Shown piece by piece: positions 16,050 to 23,441 of a stretch of DNA of 45,597 bases. Both the position numbers and the translations under genes were made by a program. Numbering within the stretch: the first letter of the stretch is position 1; each line of letters begins with the position of its first letter. The notes under the pieces were generated by a model. That model saw nothing but the letters and a program-made list of their open reading frames with translations. It was not told the origin of the DNA and made no database searches. Origin of the DNA: Candidatus Babelota bacterium (GTDB taxonomy: Bacteria; Babelota; Babeliae; Babelales; Chromulinivoraceae); assembly GCA_026389025.1 (NCBI GenBank), contig JAPLIQ010000003.1:1-45597 (forward strand), read 5' to 3'.

Positions 16050-16067
16050 TCACACTTTGTTAAAACC

Positions 16068-17516
16068 TTAAAGTAGTTCTTGAACTAACCGCGATATTTC
16101 ACTACGTTCACTCGTTGGTAAAAATACCGATCCAAAAATTGGCTGACCTTTAAATCGATCAGTAGCAACCACAAGTCCATTAGTTGAAAAATCAAGATAC
16201 GGCACATCGATCTGATAAGGATCACCAGATAAAATAATTTTACTGCCTGACGCCACACGGCTCAGAAGTGTTTTAATTTCATGAGTGGTTAAGTTTTGCG
16301 CTTCATCAATAAAAATAAAATGATTAGCTATAGAACGACCACGCATGTAAGAAATTGCTTCAAGGCTTACTTTGCGTTGATTGATTAAATCATCAAGCGA
16401 GATAATCGGACTTGATTGACGCTCTCTGCGGTGAAAGTTTTTCTTAGGGAATCGACGATTCCTTGAGTGTCTGCTTTCTTCATGATGCCTTGAATGTCGA
16501 CCGCTGTCTTCATACGGTTGCTCTTCGTTATCATGAAAAGCACCTTCTTGCGATGCAAGTAAACGAGTAATCATATCAACGTTATCATACATTGGCTGCA
16601 TCCAACCGCGCAGTTTTTCTTGCACGTCACCAGGTAGAAAACCGATATCATGACCAAGCGGAACCACTGAACGAGCAATGGTCATCTTATAAAATTGATT
16701 GCTTACTAAAATATTATACAAACCTACAAACAGCGTTAAAAATGTTTTTCCTGTTCCGGCAGGACCGGTCAGTGAGACCATCGAAATATCGTTATCGAGT
16801 AAAAGATCGAGAGCCATTATTTGATGCATGTTTTTTGCTACAATCGGCCAAGCAATTTTGGGCTGGGAAACTTCGCGATACACACCGCCGCCACGATATC
16901 TAAATATTCGATTGTTATATTCATTACCCTTACTGTATAGGGCTATGAATTCGTTACATTGAACGGTGCCAGCGCCTACTAAATCTTTTAAAAGCGAAGG
17001 AAATTCTTTGCGTAGCTCTACGCCTGGAATATCAAACTCTTGCCAGCCTTTGTAGTAATTTTCTGCTAGAACGAGTCCGCGCATATAATCTTGCGACTTG
17101 ATGCCTAAAGCATCAGCTTTGATACGAGCGTTAATATCTTTGGTAACAAAGACCACATCGTAGCCGCATTCTTGCATTGATACTGCAACCATTAAAATTT
17201 TATTGTCAGTAATATCGACGCGAAGTTTAGGTTTTTTTTCTAAGTTGCAACCATCTTGAAATAAAATTTGAACGACTGTGCCATTTTCAAGCTGAACACC
17301 ATCTTTTAAAGATCCAGATGATCTTATTTTATCGAGATGTCGAGCGATCAAACGAGCGCTTGCGCCGCGACTTGAATTTTCTATTTTTATTTTATCAAGC
17401 TCTTCAAGCACCATTATAGGAATGCCTACTCGAGCTTCTTGAAATCGGAAAATAACTTCGGGATCTTCAATTAAAACATTAGTGTCTAGAATATAAAGCT
17501 GCTCTTTGACTGCCAT
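16068..17516 (-). CDS. PIN-PhoH family ATPase with a basic insertion
   Basis: A 482-residue two-domain protein. Residues 1 to about 145 form a PIN-type domain (I-L-D-T-N-V-L at the start with conserved acidic residues), and the C-terminal part is a PhoH P-loop ATPase: Walker A G-P-A-G-T-G-K-T (251-258), Walker B F-I-D-E-A-Q (401-406), and the S-G-D-P-Y-Q-I-D motif. PIN-PhoH proteins are thought to act as RNA-unwinding ribonucleases. Residues about 323-368 are an insertion rich in His, Arg, Ser and Glu (H-S-R-H-H-E-E-S-R-H), not usual in the family. Promoter and start region at 17517 onward is T-rich. Confidence 0.92.
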   Translation of the reverse strand: MAVKEQLYILDTNVLIEDPEVIFRFQEARVGIPIMVLEELDKIKIENSSRGASARLIARHLDKIRSSGSLKDGVQLENGTVVQILFQDGCNLEKKPKLRVDITDNKILMVAVSMQECGYDVVFVTKDINARIKADALGIKSQDYMRGLVLAENYYKGWQEFDIPGVELRKEFPSLLKDLVGAGTVQCNEFIALYSKGNEYNNRIFRYRGGGVYREVSQPKIAWPIVAKNMHQIMALDLLLDNDISMVSLTGPAGTGKTFLTLFVGLYNILVSNQFYKMTIARSVVPLGHDIGFLPGDVQEKLRGWMQPMYDNVDMITRLLASQEGAFHDNEEQPYEDSGRHSRHHEESRHSRNRRFPKKNFHRRERQSSPIISLDDLINQRKVSLEAISYMRGRSIANHFIFIDEAQNLTTHEIKTLLSRVASGSKIILSGDPYQIDVPYLDFSTNGLVVATDRFKGQPIFGSVFLPTSERSEISRLVQELL

Positions 17517-17760
17517 GCATGTCCTTTCTTTCTAAAAGTTACTGTAACTTTTTTGAGCCATTTTTTTAGTCATATTTTTTAGAACAATCTTTCTTGAAAA
17601 ATCTTTTTTTTGAACCATTTTCTTGAACCATTTTTTTGAAATCGAATCTTACTAAATTAAGTGCATAAAAGAAATAACTGATCGCACGGGTCAATACATA
17701 GAGTTTTATGATTTTAAACCTAGATAATGCTTATAGACACACAATGCAGAGGATAACTTT

Positions 17761-18225
17761 TTAAATAGTTTGGCCAGAAAATTTAATTATTTTTGTATCA
17801 CAGGACGGTGATAGACAAAATACGATGCAACAAAAAGTACATACAAAGCTTGTTGCGCCTATCAAAACAGAGGTGTTGCACTTATCTGCATCATTTAATC
17901 TTGCTTTTAATTCTACATGACTTAGGTAGGCATTTTGTAAACAACCTTTCAACTTTGCAATCTCTTTTTGAGAACACTGTAAAGTATCACTCAATGCTGC
18001 AACTTGTCCTTTTAACGCCTCAATCTCTACGTTTTCAACCGTTTCTTCTGTAAGTCTTTCAGAACTGCCAGCTTCATAACCACTGCTCAAAGCAGAGCCA
18101 CCTAAAGGGCTCATCACTAAAGAACTACTTGATGATGGCAATGGCGGCTTAGGTTTCGTTAAAGCACTTTGCAAATCACAACAAAACAAAACTAAATATG
18201 AAAACATTATATTTTTAAAAAACAC
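17761..18225 (-). CDS. Small exported coiled-coil protein with C-terminal membrane helix
   Basis: A 154-residue protein starting at a GTG 8 bases after AGGAG. The N-terminus (M-F-S-Y-L-V-L-F-C-C) is signal-like, residues 24-60 are Pro/Ser-rich, 62-112 form a short coiled coil (E-A-L-K-G-Q-V-A-A-L), and about 119-140 is a hydrophobic Cys-rich membrane helix. I know no family. The architecture (signal, linker, coil, C-terminal helix) recurs in the unrelated-looking gene at 38945. Confidence 0.7.
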   Translation of the reverse strand: MFFKNIMFSYLVLFCCDLQSALTKPKPPLPSSSSSLVMSPLGGSALSSGYEAGSSERLTEETVENVEIEALKGQVAALSDTLQCSQKEIAKLKGCLQNAYLSHVELKARLNDADKCNTSVLIGATSFVCTFCCIVFCLSPSCDTKIIKFSGQTI

Positions 18226-18341
18226 AGCAATATCTCCTGATTTTTGTTACACTTATTCTTCAAATAAAAAGCTCTAGGACAGTAAAGTATTATAAGTAAC
18301 TCAATAAAAATCAACAATACTTTTTAACAGAGGAACGTAAA

Positions 18342-19163
18342 ATGAAAAAACAGATTTTGGGATTACTACTAACTTTTTCAGCGACATGCTTTGGCAGTAC
18401 AGCAGAAAAACCATCAAATCTTGAAAATAAATCTATAGCCGCACCAGAGCTGAGTCAGTCGCAGCAACAAACAGAACTGCTTACAGAACAAAATAAAATA
18501 TTACTCGCGTTGCTTCAATTGCAATATAATGCGGCTGTTCAAGCTGAAAAAGAAAAAGAGCACAAAAGCAATAGAGCTATTCAAGCTCACAAACCATGGA
18601 TAAATAAAGACCCTATTTTACAAGCCGGATCGCAAAAAAATGCTTTTTACGACCAAGAAGAGAACATTTTTTACGATCAAACTGATTCTTTCTTCAGGCA
18701 CCCTGCCGTTGTAGAAAAAATTCTTGATGCCTTAGAGCTCAGTATAGATACATTTGATCGTTATCTGTGGCCTACCATCAGATCAATCATAATCAATAAA
18801 ATCGCTACTAAAATAACCACTACAGCCTTTGATAAAGCAGACGATATCGCAGAAGATACTTTTGGTGTGCGACCTGGAGAATTTTTCTCATCTTTAACGC
18901 CAGAGCAACTGGAAAAAAATCAATTACTTCGCTCTCCAGAGATCAGCAAACTCCTGGCTGAAATGAAAAAATTACAAAAAGAAGTAGCACCAGGCGAAGT
19001 TTTGAAAAATCTTACTAACCAAGTTGATGAACTTACAGAGATAGCAAGGCGGCAACGGGCTGAGCGTGCGGCGCGTGCTGATAGCGGCATTCCATTAAGT
19101 GGCAGCAACAATCGAAGGGACTCTACTCCAAGGCCGGACCCTCGGGTGCAAGAAGTAGATTAG
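18342..19163 (+). CDS. Exported protein of unknown function
   Basis: A 273-residue protein with AGAGGAA 7 bases before the ATG. M-K-K-Q-I-L-G-L-L-L-T-F-S-A-T-C-F-G-S is a clear signal peptide, and the Cys at residue 16 could make it a lipoprotein although the lipobox is poor. Residues 35-80 are Gln/Glu-rich and helical. A repeated N-A-F-Y-D-Q/N-I-F-Y-D-Q motif occurs near 105-120. The C-terminus is charged and Arg-rich. It is divergent from the gene at 17761, with 116 bp between them, and precedes thrS. Confidence 0.75.
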   Translation: MKKQILGLLLTFSATCFGSTAEKPSNLENKSIAAPELSQSQQQTELLTEQNKILLALLQLQYNAAVQAEKEKEHKSNRAIQAHKPWINKDPILQAGSQKNAFYDQEENIFYDQTDSFFRHPAVVEKILDALELSIDTFDRYLWPTIRSIIINKIATKITTTAFDKADDIAEDTFGVRPGEFFSSLTPEQLEKNQLLRSPEISKLLAEMKKLQKEVAPGEVLKNLTNQVDELTEIARRQRAERAARADSGIPLSGSNNRRDSTPRPDPRVQEVD

Positions 19164-19184
19164 CGACAGTTTGGCACCAGAAAT

Positions 19185-19215
19185 TTTCATCCCAGAAAAA
19201 GCCTGCTATACTAAT
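19185..19215 (+). promoter_or_regulatory. Candidate extended -10 promoter of thrS
   Basis: TGCTATACT (19204-19212) combines an extended -10 TG with TATACT. A weak -35 TTTCAT (19185-19190) lies 16 bases upstream of the hexamer. The thrS ATG follows 47 bases later. No terminator separates thrS from the preceding gene, so read-through is also possible. Confidence 0.45.
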
Positions 19216-19259
19216 TTTCAAGAAAAAAATATCTATCCAAATCCAAAGGATACTAAGCC

Positions 19260-20981
19260 ATGAAGCCAAATAAACAAACAGAGCAGCGTCTTGAAGTATT
19301 GCGGCACTCTGCTGCTCACTTGCTCGCACAAGCTATTACAGAACTCTTTCCAAGCACCATTTTGACCATCGGACCTGCAACCAAAGAAGGTTTCTTTTAC
19401 GATTTCCAACCGGAAAATAATTTTATTCAATCAGATTTGCCAGCAATTGAAGCGCGAATGAAAGAATTAGCTGCTAAGAATTATCCAATCACGCATGAAG
19501 ATATTTCAAAAGATTATGCTCGCGAGTTATACAAAAACAATCCATTTAAACTTGAACTTATCGACGGCATTCCCGGAGAAACCGTTGGTCTTTCTCGTCA
19601 AGGTGATTTCTATGATCTATGCCGCGGTGGCCACGTGCCTACAACCGGTGATTTAAAAAGCATCATGCTTACAGGAATTTCTGGATCATACTGGCGCGCT
19701 GATCAAAATAATGCACCGCTGCAGCGAATTTCTGGCACTGCATTCTTCAACGATAAAGAACTGCGCACATATTTAATGCAAAAAGAACTTGCTGCGAAAT
19801 ATGATCATCGCAAACTCGGCAAAGAAATGGACCTATTCTCTTTTCAAGACGAAGGAACTGGTTTTCCATTTTACCACCCAAAAGGTGCTTTCATTATTAA
19901 CAAACTGAAAGATTTTATTCGCAACATCTGGACAAACAACGGTTACCATGAAACCATAACACCAGCCATTTTAGACGTTGCCCTCTGGAAACAATCCGGT
20001 CACTACGAAAACTACAAAAAGCATATGTACTTTAGTACGGTTGAAAATAAAGAGTATGCGGTCAAGCCTATGAACTGCCCAGGGTCAATTTTGATTTATA
20101 AGCAAAACTTACACTCGTACCGAGAGTTACCCCTCAGACTTGCAGAATTTGGTCACGTGCATCGATTTGAACTGTCTGGCGTACTGCATGGACTGTTTCG
20201 AGTGAGAGCTTTTACACAAGATGACACACACATGTACTGCGCACCGGAGCAAATTGAAGCTCAAATCGTCAGCTCAATTCAAACAATTGACAAAGTATGG
20301 AAAACATTTGGAATTGAAGATGTGCATTATGCAGTTTCAACCAAGCCTGCAAATGCTATGGGAAGCGATGATCTTTGGAACATTGCAATCGACGCATTAA
20401 AAAATGGCCTAACTAAAGCTGGTAAAGAGTTTGAAATTTATGAAGGCGAAGGCGCTTTCTACGGACCTAAAATTGAAGTAACTATTCATGATTCAATGGG
20501 CCGATCATGGCAATGTTCAACGGTGCAAGTTGATTTCTTCATGCCGCAAAACTTTGAATTGTACTACATCAACAATAAAGGTGAAAAGCAAACGCCGGTT
20601 ATTATTCATCAGGCTATCCTTGGCTCTCTTGAAAGATTCTTTGGAATCATGCTTGAGCACTTCAAAGGACACTTCCCTTTCTGGTTATGCCCAACGCAAA
20701 TCAAAGTTATACCAATCACTTCTGACCAATCGCAGTACGCACAAAACATTTATAGCGCACTCAAAGATGCTGGTTTTAGAACTGAGCTTGATGAAAGCAA
20801 TGAACCTCTTTCTGCAAAAATCAAAGTGGCTCAAATGGAAAAAATTCCATGGATGCTGGTTGTCGGCCAAAAAGAAATGGAAGCAAGCACCATCACCCTA
20901 CGCCATGTGACTGGCAAGCAGGAGTTTGGACTGTCGCTTGAATCCATTTTGGAGATGGGCCGTAAAGAAAATAAAGTTTAG
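19260..20981 (+). CDS. thrS: Threonyl-tRNA synthetase lacking the TGS domain
   Basis: A class II synthetase charging tRNA-Thr. The 573 residues begin directly at the editing domain (R-H-S-A-A-H-L-L-A-Q-A); the usual N-terminal TGS domain of about 60 residues is missing and no in-frame coding space precedes the ATG. The zinc-binding and catalytic core is intact: M-N-C-P-G, motif 2 with F-R-V-R-A-F-T-Q-D-D-T-H, and motif 3 as I-H-Q-A-I-L-G-S-L-E-R-F (family usually I-H-R-A). The anticodon-binding domain closes the protein. AAAGGA supports the start. The editing domain signature C-R-G-G-H is present. Confidence 0.96.
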   Translation: MKPNKQTEQRLEVLRHSAAHLLAQAITELFPSTILTIGPATKEGFFYDFQPENNFIQSDLPAIEARMKELAAKNYPITHEDISKDYARELYKNNPFKLELIDGIPGETVGLSRQGDFYDLCRGGHVPTTGDLKSIMLTGISGSYWRADQNNAPLQRISGTAFFNDKELRTYLMQKELAAKYDHRKLGKEMDLFSFQDEGTGFPFYHPKGAFIINKLKDFIRNIWTNNGYHETITPAILDVALWKQSGHYENYKKHMYFSTVENKEYAVKPMNCPGSILIYKQNLHSYRELPLRLAEFGHVHRFELSGVLHGLFRVRAFTQDDTHMYCAPEQIEAQIVSSIQTIDKVWKTFGIEDVHYAVSTKPANAMGSDDLWNIAIDALKNGLTKAGKEFEIYEGEGAFYGPKIEVTIHDSMGRSWQCSTVQVDFFMPQNFELYYINNKGEKQTPVIIHQAILGSLERFFGIMLEHFKGHFPFWLCPTQIKVIPITSDQSQYAQNIYSALKDAGFRTELDESNEPLSAKIKVAQMEKIPWMLVVGQKEMEASTITLRHVTGKQEFGLSLESILEMGRKENKV

Positions 20982-21002
20982 ATTTACAAATCTAGTCGCA
21001 AA

Positions 21003-21037
21003 AAAAGGCCCTTGGTTTTCCCAAGGGCCTTTTAATT
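21003..21037 (+). terminator. Rho-independent terminator of thrS
   Basis: AAAAGGCCCTTGG (21003-21015) pairs with CCAAGGGCCTTTT (21021-21033) around a 5-base loop, and the T-rich 3' side continues AATTTT. It also lies at the end of the convergent ankyrin gene, for which the A-tract gives a minus-strand T-run. Confidence 0.88.
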
Positions 21038-21056
21038 TTAAATGTCTGAAATAATG

Positions 21057-21767
21057 TTACTTAGTAGCCCATGTGTAAGCACAATAAGCCATAGTTCCGT
21101 AGACTGCCAAGGCCATAACAGTATCTCCACAAGGACTGACAGCTTTCACTTTTTGTAAAAATGTAAGATGTTTATAAAACACTGACTGCGTACCTTTGAA
21201 ACAATAGTTGTCAATGTCTTTCATTGTTACATAATCAAATGCTTTTTTACCCATAGAATCAGTTAATGACAGGTCAGCATTTGCGTAAAGCAATGCACGA
21301 GCAACATTCCAATTTTTAGCTTTCATCGCATTAATCAACATAGTATCGCCGTTTGAAAGCTTATGATTTGGACTTAAGCCAAACTCCAAAAACTTTTCAA
21401 TTTGAACGTCATAAGCTGCATTTATTGCAAGGTCTGTTACTTTAGAACCCTGTGAAAGTAAAAAGAATAAAAAAGTTTCGTTATTATTTTTTACAGCAAG
21501 AGCAAGCAAATCATACAAGCTGCTTAATTTTTGATACGTTACAACATCATCTTGTAACAATTGTGCCAACTTACTCTTATTATAATCGTTATTTACGACT
21601 TCTAACATTACTGATTTTTCTTTACTTGATAACTGGTGCCAGCGAGAATCTTGAATCAAGGCTGACTCAGTTTCAGGCATTACATTCCACGTAACTGGCT
21701 TTGCTTGAAAAGAACCACAAGCTACCATTGATACAATCGCACATAGCGATAATTTAAGATTAGACAT
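21057..21767 (-). CDS. Exported ankyrin-repeat protein
   Basis: A 236-residue protein with a GGGGG ribosome binding site. M-S-N-L-K-L-S-L-C-A-I-V-S-M-V-A-C-G is a signal peptide, and the Cys could be lipidated. Ankyrin-like units appear at about 85-125 (L-A-V-K-N-N-N-E-T-F-L-F-F-L-L-S-Q-G-S) and 130-185 (G-D-T-M-L-I-N-A-M-K-A and N-V-A-R-A-L-L-Y-A-N-A-D-L). A C-terminal hydrophobic stretch (A-L-A-V-Y-G-T-M-A-Y-C-A-Y) may anchor it. The function is unknown; exported ankyrin proteins are often considered host-interaction candidates. Confidence 0.82.
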   Translation of the reverse strand: MSNLKLSLCAIVSMVACGSFQAKPVTWNVMPETESALIQDSRWHQLSSKEKSVMLEVVNNDYNKSKLAQLLQDDVVTYQKLSSLYDLLALAVKNNNETFLFFLLSQGSKVTDLAINAAYDVQIEKFLEFGLSPNHKLSNGDTMLINAMKAKNWNVARALLYANADLSLTDSMGKKAFDYVTMKDIDNYCFKGTQSVFYKHLTFLQKVKAVSPCGDTVMALAVYGTMAYCAYTWATK

Positions 21768-21912
21768 AGATAAACCCCCACAAGGACATTAAAAAACAAC
21801 TTTATAACCACAATACTCATTTTGCTCTATGCCAGCAAGCGCGTCAAACGCCCCCTGCTATTTTTTTAAAATATGCGACTAGATGGTTTAAATAAGACAA
21901 GAAACTAAGCTT

Positions 21913-22836
21913 TTATGCTGCTTTTTTCTGATCAGCAAGCTTTAACAAATATGCCCAGCGAGTTTTTCCATCTGGATGACCAGAAGTAAGAACAGAAGGC
22001 AGTTTCGTTAAAAAATTTCCTCGCTCAGGGTTTTCATTAATAATTTCTTGATGCTTTTTGAAAAAGTCAGCCGCAGCTCTTATATCGTCTGCAGAACTAT
22101 ATTTTACTGCAAAATAGTCAGCTCTTTTTTCTGCTGGCATTTTAAAAAGCACATTACTTAGAAAGGGTAGCATGTTATCTAAAAGAGCAAAAACTAACAT
22201 TCCAGCTACAATTGCTATCGATACCGGATAACCAATCAACAACGATTTAGCCGCTATAATGCTTGCATATGTTGTTATCACTACTGATAAAAATACAGTA
22301 CCAAGTTTTTTTGCAGAATAATTATCCATCACATGCCCTAGCTCATGCTTGAAAATAAAGCACTGTGCCTGCGGAGTAAGAAATTTTTTATATTCAGATA
22401 AACGCGTTTTTTGAGTTAAAGTAATCTTGGGCTCAATATGTTGAGTAAATACATCTTTAACGATCTGACTGTTGCTATCTTCATCGCAAAGAGAGCACAT
22501 TACAGGATCTATGATAATCATATTGCTCACCGTCATAGCTGTTTGTTCTGCTGTATATGCATACCTTAAATTAATAATTGAAGGGTCTATGTTGCATGAG
22601 CGTATCAATGCTTCAAACTTTTCTTTATGAGTGTCGGTAGGAGCGTACAGTAAAGCTTTTTGAAATGTTTTATGATTATTAAAGTGAATTCTCCAAATTG
22701 ACCATCCCAAAAAAAGAGCAACAATTATTGGTCCATAGAAATGATCCAACATAGCTGGAAAAAAATAAAAGAATGAAATTGCACAAATTGATAATGGTGC
22801 AATGCCAATTATTTGCTGCTTAATCATATTAATCAT
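21913..22836 (-). CDS. M48-like membrane metalloprotease
   Basis: A 307-residue protein with a hydrophobic N-terminus (two helices within about 8-50), the zinc motif H-E-L-G-H (164-168), two further membrane helices (about 180-225), and E236 in E-K-R-A-D-Y-F-A, which fits the third zinc ligand of M48 (HtpX/Ste24-type) enzymes. The layout TM-TM-HEXXH-TM-TM-E matches HtpX, a membrane protein quality protease. Overall length is also close to HtpX. The N-terminal linker (60-160) is unlike the HtpX sequences I know, so I leave out a gene symbol. Confidence 0.78.
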   Translation of the reverse strand: MINMIKQQIIGIAPLSICAISFFYFFPAMLDHFYGPIIVALFLGWSIWRIHFNNHKTFQKALLYAPTDTHKEKFEALIRSCNIDPSIINLRYAYTAEQTAMTVSNMIIIDPVMCSLCDEDSNSQIVKDVFTQHIEPKITLTQKTRLSEYKKFLTPQAQCFIFKHELGHVMDNYSAKKLGTVFLSVVITTYASIIAAKSLLIGYPVSIAIVAGMLVFALLDNMLPFLSNVLFKMPAEKRADYFAVKYSSADDIRAAADFFKKHQEIINENPERGNFLTKLPSVLTSGHPDGKTRWAYLLKLADQKKAA

Positions 22837-22992
22837 AAAAAGACCCTGAATTCTACACTAAAAACAAATAGAAGTAACCACCTATTTTAGGATACCACAT
22901 CTGACAGAGATGGCAATTTTATGGCTCTGCAAAAGCAAAATTTCGACTTTTAACTGCTGCAGAAATGTCCATGTCCTATAAAAAAATAATCT

Positions 22993-23017
22993 CCCGGGCC
23001 ATTGGCTCAGGAGACTT
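22993..23017 (-). terminator. Terminator of the Pro-rich exported protein gene
   Basis: Read on minus, TCTCCTGAGC and GCCCGGGAGA form a 10-bp stem with one mismatch and one G-T pair, followed by ATTATTTTTTTAT. Confidence 0.65.
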
Positions 23018-23064
23018 TTATGTCTTTTTTAAGAATTTTTATTATCTGATCAATTCAAAGCTAA

Positions 23065-23349
23065 TTAATCTGGCCAACCTGGAATTCTTGGTGTCGGATT
23101 TGGTTTGGGTGTCGGTTTAATCGGACTTGGCTTCGGTCGTTTTCCTGGTTGAACAGTTGGTTTTTCTGGTTGCAAAGATGAAACATTTGTCAAACCTAAG
23201 GTAAAAGCAACTACTGAGCTTGCTGAGCTACTTACTTCTTTAGCCTGTGATGATTGGACTAAGCTAAACGAAAACAAGGTAAAAATAAAAAGAGCTCTTG
23301 AAGATTTTGCCAAATAATATAATTTAGAAAGAAGTGATTCACTAAGCAC
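23065..23349 (-). CDS. Small exported proline-rich protein
   Basis: About 94 residues from a GTG at 23349 with AGGA 5 bases upstream (a TTG at 23373 would give 102). The N-terminal half has a basic region and hydrophobic segment (A-L-F-I-F-T-L-F-S-F-S-L-V-Q-S-S-Q-A-K), a signal peptide. The C-terminal 35 residues are Pro/Lys-rich in a P-x-P pattern (K-P-S-P-I-K-P-T-P-K-P-N-P-T-P). No family is recognised. Confidence 0.6.
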   Translation of the reverse strand: MLSESLLSKLYYLAKSSRALFIFTLFSFSLVQSSQAKEVSSSASSVVAFTLGLTNVSSLQPEKPTVQPGKRPKPSPIKPTPKPNPTPRIPGWPD

Positions 23350-23441
23350 GTTATTCCTTAAAAAAGCTAACAAAGACGTTTAATTTTCAGATTAATAATT
23401 ACAATGAGTATAATAAAGCACCACAATAAGGTCAAGATAGC

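Noticed and set aside
17517-17760. T-rich segment with repeated GAACCATTTT text upstream of phoH
   Set aside because: The repeats are short and irregular, and simple slippage in AT-rich DNA explains them. I see no gene or hairpin of note.
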